From NCBI RefSeq assembly GCF_000622405.1, contig NZ_JASF01000005.1, positions 2,232,001 to 2,296,000 on the forward strand: 64,000 nt of DNA. Reading direction: 5' to 3'. This document shows positions 16,133-24,961 of this stretch, piece by piece. The notes under the pieces are model-generated. The model made no database searches. It saw only the letters and a program-made list of their open reading frames with translations, and had not been told where the DNA came from. Source of the stretch: Sulfitobacter donghicola DSW-25 = KCTC 12864 = JCM 14565. GTDB lineage: Bacteria; Pseudomonadota; Alphaproteobacteria; Rhodobacterales; Rhodobacteraceae. The position numbers were made by a program, and so were the translations under genes. Every line of letters starts with the position of its first letter. Position 1 is the stretch's first letter.

Positions 16133-17068
16133 TTATGTTGGCTGTTTAACTTCTTTCGCTTCTTCTACAGCGATGTTTGCCATTTCCAGAATAGCTGCGC
16201 GTGAATTGGCGACAGCTAGAAAACGGGCGTTGTGGCAGAAGGTTGCCCCTTTTACGCCGCAGGCTAATTCCAGCGCTTCATCGGTTAATCCAGCCCAGGA
16301 TGCGGGGAGGTCGGCGCGTTGCTCAAAGGTGTCATTAGATAGTTTGATCCCGTTGAGCGTCCAGTCGTCGCCACGTGGGGTGATGACAAACCACATGTGG
16401 TCGGCCTCCATCTGGTCCAAAGCCGAGCGGTAAGGCATACCCATTGGCAATTCCAGAATGGGAGAGCTACCAGCCTTGGTGATGGCCTCTAAAACGATCC
16501 CCATTGCGCGCGCTTTGGCGGCCATATTCTGGATCTGCGCTTCGACAAAGCTGCGTGCGATTGGCAGCGCGGCCATAAAAGCGTCGTCATCGGCAGTCGG
16601 AGAGGGGTCATCAAACACGGGTTTTAGACTGCCCAGCAGTGACGGCAGGGTCATAATGGACAAAGGCCCCGCAACGGAAGGCTCCATCGCGCCGTTATCC
16701 AGTAAATCAATGGGCAGGACAAATTTTGTGTCAAACTTGCTGTGGATTTCGTCATGGGCTTGGGCTGGTACGCCCATCGCAGCGAGATAGTCGCGGCCAA
16801 AATGGGCCCAGATCAATCCAAAAGAACTATAGGGCTGGTCGTCTTCCCGCAGAGGGCCTGGGCGTTGATGATGGTCAAAGATTTGCTCTTCGACGTTAAA
16901 AGCCCCGCCGACATCATAGATTATCTTTTCTTCTGAAGGTTTTATCCATTCTTTGTCACGCGTTCGCATTATTGTGGCATCAGGAAAAAGCCGAGTAAGG
17001 ATAACAGATGACAACAGCTCATCAGCATGAAAACCGCCTGAGTGCGTAACGAGATGTTTGATGGCCAT
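16133..17068 (-). CDS. MYG1 / UPF0160-family phosphoesterase-like protein
   Basis: This 311-residue protein opens with the family hallmark THSGGFHADELLSSVI, followed by RTRD and IFDHHQ segments that form a DHH-like metal site. MYG1 family proteins are DHH-type 3'-5' exonucleases; the eukaryotic member processes RNA in nucleus and mitochondria. The bacterial role is little studied. It is the upstream gene of a probable two-gene unit with the NYN ribonuclease-like protein, so two RNA-active proteins may be made together. It is divergent from the reductive dehalogenase gene, with a 415-bp interval between them. Confidence 0.88.
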   Translation of the reverse strand: MAIKHLVTHSGGFHADELLSSVILTRLFPDATIMRTRDKEWIKPSEEKIIYDVGGAFNVEEQIFDHHQRPGPLREDDQPYSSFGLIWAHFGRDYLAAMGVPAQAHDEIHSKFDTKFVLPIDLLDNGAMEPSVAGPLSIMTLPSLLGSLKPVFDDPSPTADDDAFMAALPIARSFVEAQIQNMAAKARAMGIVLEAITKAGSSPILELPMGMPYRSALDQMEADHMWFVITPRGDDWTLNGIKLSNDTFEQRADLPASWAGLTDEALELACGVKGATFCHNARFLAVANSRAAILEMANIAVEEAKEVKQPT

Positions 17069-17483
17069 GGTTTAGTTCCAAGAATCGAGAAAATTTTAGT
17101 CGTGCTGGATTCCGATGAAAGAATTCACTCGGTGCTTTGTCAAAGCCCAGCAACCAATTCAAGTCGATTTTTCCCGTTCTACAAGAAGCAGCTTGGACGT
17201 CGCCCAATTGGTGTGCTGTTTTTGGCGGGATTGTTGTGGGGGGCAAACATAGGATTATAGCTTGGAAATACGCATTGGCTGGGGGGCTATGGCGCTACCT
17301 ATTTTCGGGAAAAACACCCTCATAGCGGGATCGGGCCTGTCCTTGAGGATTACCGTGTTACGGGTGCAATTCATACCTGCGATAGAAACTGGCGCGTTGG
17401 TCGGCAAGATTGCAGATTGAAGCTGCTGTTTTCTGGGTGGGGATGCTAAAGAGGTTCACCAACAGAACGCATCGGGAGAAGTT
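17069..17483. other. 415-bp divergent intergenic region without recognised gene
   Basis: It separates the MYG1-family gene (minus) from the reductive dehalogenase gene (plus). I see no convincing coding frame or known RNA. A GGGAGA ribosome site lies just before the ATG at 17484. The size would allow regulator binding, but no clear palindrome was found by eye. Confidence 0.5.
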
Positions 17484-20400
17484 ATGCGGTTGTTTTCAAA
17501 CAAGAACAGGCCCATCCATCTAGGGCCTTTCCCCAGCGAGCTGCTGGCCCGACGGTCTGACATGCCGCCCTTGAAAGACGTGCCGCAGCGCCAAGGGCTT
17601 TCATTTGAAAACAATCACGATCCGCGCAGCATAATTAATGCGATGGGGGAATATCAGGCGATGTTGGATGCCATTCGCCAAGGGAACAAGAATGCCCAGC
17701 CCGCTGCCTGCCCTGATGATCTGCAAGAGCGCGCAAATCACCTGAAGGCGTTCGGTTATTTTTCGGATGCAGCGGTGGTTGGCACCTGTTTGCTGCCCCA
17801 GAGCTCTATTTTGGAAACGCCGCTTCAAAACCCTGCGGTCCAGCGATTGGTCAATGCGTTGCAGACCCGTCAGACCAAAACACTGGCGGCTGGAATTGAC
17901 GGGATCATGGCCGATCTGCGGGATTCTGTGAATGCCTCCAAATCGGGGTTAGGCACGCATAGCCATGCTATTGTTTTTATGTATGAAAACCCCCGTGATC
18001 CTCAGCAGGATGAATGTGGAGGTGATTGGCTTAGGGGCGCGCAGGCCCATCGGGCTGGGCTTTTGGCGGCGGAAACGGCGGTTGTGATTGCCGAATACAT
18101 CAGGCTGTTGGGATATGACGCGCGCGCGCATACGGTGGCGGATGCTGATGTGGATTTGAACCAGTTGGCAGTGGCTGCGGGGGTGGCTAGCGTTGAGGAT
18201 GGCGCGTTGTACCATCCTTATGTTGGAACGCGGTTCGGTTTGGCCGCTGTGACGACGTCGTTTGCTGTTGCCACGGATTTACCTTTGGCTGAAATGGCGC
18301 AACAACCTGCCTCCGCTTTTGGCCGCAAATGGCGGTTTGGTGGCAGGTTCGAACGCAATGCCGCAAATGCGGTTCCATATGAAAACCGACGATTTGTTGA
18401 CGGCGCGCATCCGTTTGAAACGCTCAAAAGGGTTGATGAACCAACCACCTATATAGACGCGGCGCGGGTGGCACGTGTTCCTAAACGCGCCGATATGTTC
18501 GCGCGCGCGCAGTTTGGCGATATGGGAAAGCCTCTGCAGAAGGGCGCGGGTGGTGGGTATTACGCGCGCAAGGCGGCGCCTTCGATGGCACAGCGCCGCG
18601 CGCTTGGTGCGTTTGTTTTATTGCAAGACGGTGAACCCGCTCGGGAAAAGCAAGAAATCGCACCGCAAGAGGCTGCAGATTTGGTCAAGGCGACAGCCTA
18701 TTGGCTGGGGTGCGATGCGGTGGGGGTTTCGGCCTGTCCTGATTGGACATGGTATAGCCATGACGCCCGTGGCGACGTGTTGGTTCCGCGCCACGACCAA
18801 GCGATCAGCATGATCATCGATCAGGGCTATGAAACAATGGAAGGCGCCAGCGGAGATGACTGGATCAGTGTTGCGCAATCCATGCGCGCCTATCTGCGGT
18901 TTTCCCTGCTGGGGGGCGTGATCGCCCAGCAAATCCGAAATCTGGGCTATAGTGCCAAGGCGCATACGGTTCTGGATGGCGAGGTTTTGCAACCGCCGCT
19001 GTTGTTGCTGTCAGGTTTGGGTGAGGTCAGCCGCATTGGCGAAGTGATCCTGAACCCTTTTCTGGGGCCGCGTCTGAAGTCTGGGGTGGTCACAACGGAC
19101 CTGCCGATGGTGCATGACAAACCGATTGATTTCGGCCTGCAAAAGTTCTGCGAAAGCTGCAATAAATGCGCGCGTGAATGTCCTTCGGGTGCGATCACCG
19201 CTGGGCCAAAGCTGATGTTCAACGGCTATGAGATCTGGAAATCCGACAGCCAGAAATGCGCAACCTACCGCATCACCACACCGGGTGGGGCGATGTGCGG
19301 GCGCTGTATGAAAACATGTCCGTGGAATTTGGAAGGGCTGTTTGCCGAAAAACCGTTCCGCTGGGCGGCAATGAACCTGCCCGCGGCTGCGCCAGTTCTG
19401 GCCAAGCTGGACGATGCGCTGGGCAATGGTGGGCTGAACCCTGTCAAAAAGTGGTGGTGGGATTTAGAGCTGGATGAAAACGGCGGCTATCTTGCCGCCA
19501 AAAATCCGGTGAATGAGCGGTCGTTGCAAAAGGGGCTAGCGCTGAAATACGAGGATCAGACGCTGGCGGTTTATCCCGCGCCGCTTGCGCCCCCGCCGTA
19601 CCCTTATCCCTATCCGATGGACCGCGAGGCGGGCATTGAAGCGTATCAAGCGCTGGTCACTGCCGAAGAATATAAGGCCCATTTGACAGCCGGAACAATC
19701 GACCAAGTCGCCCATATCTATACGGCCGATGGGGACAGCCCTGTTATTCAAGTTGAAGTATCAAAGGTGGAACATGCTGCCGAGGGTGTCATCAAATATG
19801 AGTTTCGCGCCATCGACGGGTCCGACCTGCCGGAATGGCAAGCGGGCGCGCATCTGGACATCGTTGTAACGCCTGAATTCTTGCGCCAGTATTCAATGTC
19901 AGGCGATCCTGCGGATCGAAGCCGCTATCAAATCGCGGTCCTGCGCGAAGAAGACGGGCGCGGGGGCTCTAAAATGATGCAGCGCATTTTCCAGACGGGG
20001 CGGCGCATTTTTATTTCGCATCCGATCAACCACTTTGCCTTGGATGCTGGGGCACGTCACTCAATTCTGATGGGGGGCGGCATCGGGATTACCCCGATGA
20101 TTGCCATGGCGCATGAGCTACACGCCAAAGGTCAAAGCTTTGCGCTGCATTATTCAGGCCGTTCGCGCAGCGCGATGGCGCTGGTGGACGATCTGGCAGG
20201 GTTTGACTGGGCCGCGCATGTGCATCTGCATGTTTCCGACGAAGGCAGCCGCGCTGATCTGGATCAGGTGTTTCGATCTGCGCCAGAGGGCACCCATGTT
20301 TATACCTGCGGAGCCGAGGCCTATATGACCGCCGTTCTGGATGCCGCCGCAAAGGCTGGCATCCCCGAAGAGGCGCGGCACCTTGAATATTTCACGGTTC

Positions 20401-20690
20401 CAGAAACGCCTGACTATGAAAACCATGCCTTCACCTTGCGGCTGGCTAAATCAGGTCGTGACCTGCTGGTGCCAGCAGATCGCGCTGCAACGGATGTTTT
20501 GGCAGAGAATGGCGTTCACCTAGATGTAAAATGCAGCGATGGCCTGTGTGGTGTGTGTAAATGCGGGCTGATCTCGGGGGAGGTTGAGCATCGCGATTTT
20601 GTGCTCTCCAAAGCGCAGCGCGAGACAGGGGTGATCCTGTGCCAATCCCGCGCAGCCCAACCCGATGGTGTGATCGAGGTGGATCTCTAG
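17484..20690 (+). CDS. Self-sufficient (catabolic-type) reductive dehalogenase fused to flavin/2Fe-2S reductase
   Basis: A 1068-residue cytoplasmic enzyme with no Tat signal. Residues 1 to about 640 are RdhA-like, with an internally duplicated nitroreductase-like fold (AHTV near 216 and again near 494). Two 4Fe-4S clusters follow: C556-x2-C559-x2-C562-x3-C566 and C592...C605-x2-C608-x3-C612. The C-terminal about 320 residues are a ferredoxin reductase-type module (flavin site, GGGIGITPMIA near 866) ending in a plant-type 2Fe-2S domain (C1017, C1022, C1025, C1053). This matches the architecture of BhbA and NpRdhA, aerobic B12-dependent enzymes removing halogens from halophenols with NAD(P)H. 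Tyr424 and Lys492 may be the catalytic pair. No maturation genes lie beside it, and the substrate is unknown. Confidence 0.9.
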   Translation: MRLFSNKNRPIHLGPFPSELLARRSDMPPLKDVPQRQGLSFENNHDPRSIINAMGEYQAMLDAIRQGNKNAQPAACPDDLQERANHLKAFGYFSDAAVVGTCLLPQSSILETPLQNPAVQRLVNALQTRQTKTLAAGIDGIMADLRDSVNASKSGLGTHSHAIVFMYENPRDPQQDECGGDWLRGAQAHRAGLLAAETAVVIAEYIRLLGYDARAHTVADADVDLNQLAVAAGVASVEDGALYHPYVGTRFGLAAVTTSFAVATDLPLAEMAQQPASAFGRKWRFGGRFERNAANAVPYENRRFVDGAHPFETLKRVDEPTTYIDAARVARVPKRADMFARAQFGDMGKPLQKGAGGGYYARKAAPSMAQRRALGAFVLLQDGEPAREKQEIAPQEAADLVKATAYWLGCDAVGVSACPDWTWYSHDARGDVLVPRHDQAISMIIDQGYETMEGASGDDWISVAQSMRAYLRFSLLGGVIAQQIRNLGYSAKAHTVLDGEVLQPPLLLLSGLGEVSRIGEVILNPFLGPRLKSGVVTTDLPMVHDKPIDFGLQKFCESCNKCARECPSGAITAGPKLMFNGYEIWKSDSQKCATYRITTPGGAMCGRCMKTCPWNLEGLFAEKPFRWAAMNLPAAAPVLAKLDDALGNGGLNPVKKWWWDLELDENGGYLAAKNPVNERSLQKGLALKYEDQTLAVYPAPLAPPPYPYPYPMDREAGIEAYQALVTAEEYKAHLTAGTIDQVAHIYTADGDSPVIQVEVSKVEHAAEGVIKYEFRAIDGSDLPEWQAGAHLDIVVTPEFLRQYSMSGDPADRSRYQIAVLREEDGRGGSKMMQRIFQTGRRIFISHPINHFALDAGARHSILMGGGIGITPMIAMAHELHAKGQSFALHYSGRSRSAMALVDDLAGFDWAAHVHLHVSDEGSRADLDQVFRSAPEGTHVYTCGAEAYMTAVLDAAAKAGIPEEARHLEYFTVPETPDYENHAFTLRLAKSGRDLLVPADRAATDVLAENGVHLDVKCSDGLCGVCKCGLISGEVEHRDFVLSKAQRETGVILCQSRAAQPDGVIEVDL

Positions 20691-20694
20691 CGCG

Positions 20695-21759
20695 TTATTC
20701 CTGCTCGTAACCCGTCATCTCAAGATAGCCGATGCCGTCATGGCTGCCTGTGACCCGAACAGGCCCTTCCCAATAGGGGACGGCCATATCCATCCATGCT
20801 TGGGCATTACTGGCCTGCACGCTGACATCTACGCCATAGTCGGGAACGACAACCTGCCAACCTGTTGGAATGGCCACGCCGTTTACATCGGATGTTTCCA
20901 AAGGCGTTGCATCAAATCGGCCGTTGGGGATTGGCGTTGCACCGCCTGCTTTCGTGATCCAAGTCCCCGACGTGTAGTAGCTGCCGTCGGCTTGGCGCAG
21001 CCGAAACCCCATCAGCTTGTCGCCGCTCTCAAAAGACAGTGAAAACCAATCCCACCCCGTTTGATCCGATGCCAAAGGCTGCGAAGACCATTCGCGGTCC
21101 AGCCATGCGGTTCCCGTGACGGGGATAGTCCCCTCGGGCAGGTCCAACGTGCCAGATAGGTCAAAGAACGGTTGGGAGTAGTAATAGCTGGCTTGTCCTT
21201 GGCTGGATTTCACAGAATAGCCGCTGTCACCATGCAAAACCAACGGGCCCTTGGCCTTGAGCTGGATGTCATAGCGAAAGGCCGTGCCAGCCGCGCTGAG
21301 GGAGAGGGCGCCCCAATCCGCGCCGCGCATGTGCCATTCGTCAATCCACGCCTCAAATGGCGTGGCGGTGACGCCTGCCTGCCCCGTGCCGCCACGGGCG
21401 AACCTTTCGGCGGTGTAGTGGTTTGTCGGGGTGGTAACGGCGGCATTGCCAAACCAGATTTGCGGGCTGTCCCAGCCCTCTGTCGCAAAAGGAGCAAGGG
21501 CAGAGCGAAACAGGGTCCATTGCAACCCGTATGCTGTCCCATCGGGGCCTTTCATATTGGCCGTTAGATACCACCATTCGATGCGGTAATCGGGGTGGGG
21601 GCCATGATCGGCAGGAAAGACCAGCGCGGTATCAGGGCTAGGGGTATTAAAGCCCTCGGCGTCGCTGCCCATGCCTGCAAACCCTTGAGCGGCCAAAAGG
21701 GAAGGGCTGGTGAGCAAAAGGAAAGCTGCGGTCCAAAGGGCTTTAGCGTTCATTGGCAA
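20695..21759 (-). CDS. AttH/CrtC-like lipocalin-family secreted protein
   Basis: This 354-residue protein has a signal peptide (LWTAAFLLLTSPSLLAAQG) and the paired lipocalin-like domain seen in AttH and carotenoid 1,2-hydratase (CrtC) proteins. The hallmark HPDYRIEWWYLTANM, the WLDREWSSQPL segment and WDWFSLSF are visible. It is exported to the periplasm. Its start overlaps the end of the FtsX-like permease gene by about 17 bp (an alternative ATG two codons in is equally good), so it is the last gene of a three-gene ABC operon. AttH proteins are linked to attachment in Agrobacterium. The true ligand is unknown, and a carotenoid function is unlikely without crt genes nearby. Confidence 0.85.
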   Translation of the reverse strand: MPMNAKALWTAAFLLLTSPSLLAAQGFAGMGSDAEGFNTPSPDTALVFPADHGPHPDYRIEWWYLTANMKGPDGTAYGLQWTLFRSALAPFATEGWDSPQIWFGNAAVTTPTNHYTAERFARGGTGQAGVTATPFEAWIDEWHMRGADWGALSLSAAGTAFRYDIQLKAKGPLVLHGDSGYSVKSSQGQASYYYSQPFFDLSGTLDLPEGTIPVTGTAWLDREWSSQPLASDQTGWDWFSLSFESGDKLMGFRLRQADGSYYTSGTWITKAGGATPIPNGRFDATPLETSDVNGVAIPTGWQVVVPDYGVDVSVQASNAQAWMDMAVPYWEGPVRVTGSHDGIGYLEMTGYEQE

Positions 21760-24145
21760 ATACCTTTAACAGATCCGCAGGCGGGGTTCGGGCCAAACGG
21801 CGGGCAGGCCACGCAGCTGCGATCAGGGCCGCGGCAAGGGCAAACAGCCCCAGCAGCGCGTAGTCTTGGGGAAAGAAGAACATCGGCAAGCGCCAGCCAA
21901 AGGCTTCGACATTGACCACCGCCAACAGCACCCATGCCAGCGCAAGCCCCAGCGGCAGCGCCATTGCGGCGGTGAGGGTGGCCAATACAACCGCGCGGAT
22001 CAGCTCGAGCTGGCCCAAACGACTGCGCGTGAGGCCCAAGGCCCAAGCAGGCGCAAGCTGGGGCAGGCGCATACCCGCAAGGGTGAGCAGGCTCATAAAT
22101 ATGGCAAAGCCAGCGACGCTAAGGGTGAGCACGTTGAGGGCCGCGGTGACGGTAAAGGTGCGTTCGAACACGGATAGGGAAAAGGATTTTATCTGCGCCT
22201 GATCTGTGATGCTTTGCTCTGATAGGCCAAAATCGTTGATCAACTGCGCGCGCAAGCCTAACGGATCATCAGTGCGCAGGCCAAATCGCGTTGCTTGGAT
22301 AAGGGGGTAAAGCCGCTTGAACAGGGGCTCGGAAACGATCGCTTTTCCAATCGGGTTGCCGTAATCGCCAAACACACCTGCGATCGGCAGGCTATGCTCT
22401 GCTGAAAGGGCTAATCTATCACCAACCCAAAGGCGGGCTCTTCTGGCCAGTTGTTCGTTAACCAATACCGCCTCGCCGTTCGCGACACGCTCCCAAACCT
22501 GTGCCGAGCTGGCCAGCAAGGTCCAGTTTTCCCGATACGTCCTGCCAACGCGCGCGCCATAGATCTCGGCGGGAAGGCCAGCCAATTCAGCATCAGTTGA
22601 CAGGAGAGGCAGGATTTCGGACGTGTGATTTTTTATGTAGGTTTCAAAATCGCGGGCCTGATCGGTGCTTTCGGTGCTGACGTATAACTCAGAGGCAAGG
22701 CGCTGATCCAGAAAGCCCGTAAAGGTCAGGCGAAAGCTGGACACCATGGTCGAAACGCCCACATTGGCAGCCATGGCCAGCAACAGCGCCATCAAGGCAA
22801 GGCTAAGGCCTGACAGCTGTTGGCGCGTGTCGGCCCAAAACCACTGCGCAGTAACCCCTTTGGCGCGTTTTTCGGCAAATGCCAGTACACCGCCAAGAAA
22901 GAGCGGTAGCACAAGTGCTGCGCCAACCAAAAGGCAGGCCAATAGGCCAAATCCCATGATGAGCCCTTGGCCCCAAACCGCGAGTAATCCAGCCATGGCC
23001 AGCAAGGCGGCACTTGCCCCCATTTGAACCAGACGCACCTTTCCCCGCGCCGTTGCCCATGCGCGGGGTTGGGCGCTGGCCAGCAGCGGCATACGCGCAA
23101 CCGAGACCAACGCGCCAGCGGCGGCGATGGTTGTGCCAAAAACGGAAATAGCCAAACCCGATAGCCACCATGAGGCCCGAAACTGCAACGCGCCTGACAC
23201 GTCCGCCCCATAGAGCCCCTTTAGCGTGGCTGCGACATCGGGCAACAGGCTGGCTGCAATCAGATATCCGATGAAAACGCCCAAAACCCCGCCGATCAGC
23301 GCGAGGAGCAAAAGCTCAGCCGCCATAAGAAAGATCAGCGTAATCAGGGGCATGCCAAGGGCGCGCAGCGTGCGCACCATGGCGCGGCGCTGCTCAAACG
23401 CCAATCCAATCGCGCCATGTACGATGAAAATGCCGACCGCAAAGCTGAGCAATCCAAAGGCCGTCAGGTTGAGGTGGAAACTATCGGTTAGGCGGCCAAC
23501 ATCTGATCCGCCTTGTGCAACGATGCGTTCCAGTTCAGGGGCGATCTGCTGTAGGGGCGGCCGCCCGACAGGTTGAGCGGGGGCAATAATCAAACGGTTT
23601 AGAGTGCCTTTTGCCCCCAGCAATTCCTGAGCAATTGAAATGTCCGTCAGGGCAGTGTCTGGCGCGACCTCGGGGGTGGTTCGGATTTCTGCATCAATGT
23701 GCCCTTCCAGAAGATCGGCGACAGCTGGCGCGGCAAAGACGGGTCGGGTTTGCAAAACCGTGGCAAGCTGCGCGTCATCATCGCCTGTGCTAGCAGGCCC
23801 CAGCCCGCTGGGGGCGGTTAGCGGATCAATCCCGACCAGCCTGATCTGCACCCCCTCAATCGAAAGGTGACCCTCGACAACAGGACTAACCAGCCAACCC
23901 GCGCGGCGTAACGCAACAAAGGTCTCATTGGGGATGGTGGCGCCAGAGGTTGGCACCAGTTGATCGTATTGGCCTTCGCCCAAAGTTGCAGCAGCCGCAT
24001 CATAGCTGGCGCGGGCTTCGGCATTGATGGCCTGCACCCCCGACCACAAGGCCGTCGCCAAGGCCAGCCCAGCGATCAAGGTGAACAATTGCAACGGGTT
24101 GCGCCGCCAATGCGACCACAACGCAGAGAGGCCTGCGGCAATCAC
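21743..24145 (-). CDS. FtsX-like ABC transporter permease
   Basis: This 800-residue inner-membrane protein has the MacB/LolCE-like layout. One N-terminal helix (LFTLIAGLALATALW) is followed by a large periplasmic domain, three helices near 240-330, further helices around 380-460, a second periplasmic domain, and three C-terminal helices. The duplicated FtsX domain is typical of the AttG/YbbP-type lipoprotein or peptide exporters. It overlaps the ATPase gene by 4 bp (ATGA) upstream and the AttH-like gene downstream, so all three are made as a unit. The exported substrate is unknown. Confidence 0.88.
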   Translation of the reverse strand: MIAAGLSALWSHWRRNPLQLFTLIAGLALATALWSGVQAINAEARASYDAAAATLGEGQYDQLVPTSGATIPNETFVALRRAGWLVSPVVEGHLSIEGVQIRLVGIDPLTAPSGLGPASTGDDDAQLATVLQTRPVFAAPAVADLLEGHIDAEIRTTPEVAPDTALTDISIAQELLGAKGTLNRLIIAPAQPVGRPPLQQIAPELERIVAQGGSDVGRLTDSFHLNLTAFGLLSFAVGIFIVHGAIGLAFEQRRAMVRTLRALGMPLITLIFLMAAELLLLALIGGVLGVFIGYLIAASLLPDVAATLKGLYGADVSGALQFRASWWLSGLAISVFGTTIAAAGALVSVARMPLLASAQPRAWATARGKVRLVQMGASAALLAMAGLLAVWGQGLIMGFGLLACLLVGAALVLPLFLGGVLAFAEKRAKGVTAQWFWADTRQQLSGLSLALMALLLAMAANVGVSTMVSSFRLTFTGFLDQRLASELYVSTESTDQARDFETYIKNHTSEILPLLSTDAELAGLPAEIYGARVGRTYRENWTLLASSAQVWERVANGEAVLVNEQLARRARLWVGDRLALSAEHSLPIAGVFGDYGNPIGKAIVSEPLFKRLYPLIQATRFGLRTDDPLGLRAQLINDFGLSEQSITDQAQIKSFSLSVFERTFTVTAALNVLTLSVAGFAIFMSLLTLAGMRLPQLAPAWALGLTRSRLGQLELIRAVVLATLTAAMALPLGLALAWVLLAVVNVEAFGWRLPMFFFPQDYALLGLFALAAALIAAAWPARRLARTPPADLLKVFANER

Positions 24146-24798
24146 GCAAGCAACCCTTGGCGCAGGTTCAACTGGCGTGACATCTGCCCTGCCAACCTTG
24201 GCGAATGGGTCACCATGACCAAAGCGGCACCCGTCTGGGCGACCAACGATAGCATTTGCGCCATAACGTCACTTGCGGTGTCTTCGTCCAGATTCCCTGT
24301 AGGCTCGTCCGCTAGGATCAATTTCGGCTTTACCGCCAGCGCCCGTGCGATGGCCACCCGCTGCTGCTGCCCTCCTGATAGTTGATCGGGGTATTTTGAC
24401 AGCTGATCGCCAAGCCCCAATGCCGCAGCAAGCTTGGCCGCTTCGGCGGGGTTGTAGACACCAGAAAGACGCGCCTGAAAGGCGATATTTGCGGCAACAT
24501 CCAAGGAGGGGATGAGGTTGAACTGTTGAAAGATAATGCCAATGCTATGCCGTCTAAGGGCCGCGCGGCCTGCATCGTCCAGATGGGTGACATCGCGTCC
24601 ATCGAGAATAATTTGCCCCTCATCGGCCAAATCCAACCCGCCGATCAGGTGTAAAAGCGTGCTTTTGCCTGATCCGCTTTCCCCTGTTAGGGCAAGGGTA
24701 TCCCCAGCATTCACATGCATGTCGATCCCTTTAAGGACCGGAACATTCCCCTGCGCGGTTGAATAGGATTTCTTGAGGGACTTGACGCTGAGCAACAT
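24142..24798 (-). CDS. ABC transporter ATP-binding protein (LolD/MacB-type)
   Basis: A 218-residue nucleotide-binding subunit with Walker A GESGSGKST, Q-loop FQQFNL, signature LSGGQQQRVAIARAL, Walker B LILADEPTGNLD and the H-loop MVTHS. Length and sequence place it with the LolD/MacB/FtsE group that powers extraction or export rather than import. The ATG at 24798 (MLLSVKSLKK) with GGAG upstream was chosen over a longer frame starting at 24843. It is the first gene of the three-gene operon with the FtsX-like permease and AttH-like protein. Confidence 0.92.
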   Translation of the reverse strand: MLLSVKSLKKSYSTAQGNVPVLKGIDMHVNAGDTLALTGESGSGKSTLLHLIGGLDLADEGQIILDGRDVTHLDDAGRAALRRHSIGIIFQQFNLIPSLDVAANIAFQARLSGVYNPAEAAKLAAALGLGDQLSKYPDQLSGGQQQRVAIARALAVKPKLILADEPTGNLDEDTASDVMAQMLSLVAQTGAALVMVTHSPRLAGQMSRQLNLRQGLLA

Positions 24799-24921
24799 GG
24801 CGGTCTCCGTAGCTATCTGGAAACCTAACGAAGATCGCCGCAATGGCCATAGCTATTCGCCTATATCTTAGGCGCCAAATTGCCACTGTTCGATCAGTTG
24901 CCTGTCGTCGAGGGGGGAGGG

Positions 24922-24954
24922 GGCTGGCCGCAACGGGTATCCTTGCGGCCAGCC
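24922..24954. terminator. Strong hairpin after the uronate dehydrogenase-like gene
   Basis: A 12-bp perfect stem (GGCTGGCCGCAA / TTGCGGCCAGCC) with a 9-base loop. It sits between the end of the minus-strand gene at 24962 and the start of the ABC operon. There is no T-run on either side, so it may be a weak terminator or an RNA-stabilising stem. Confidence 0.5.
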
Positions 24955-24961
24955 GATAGAT

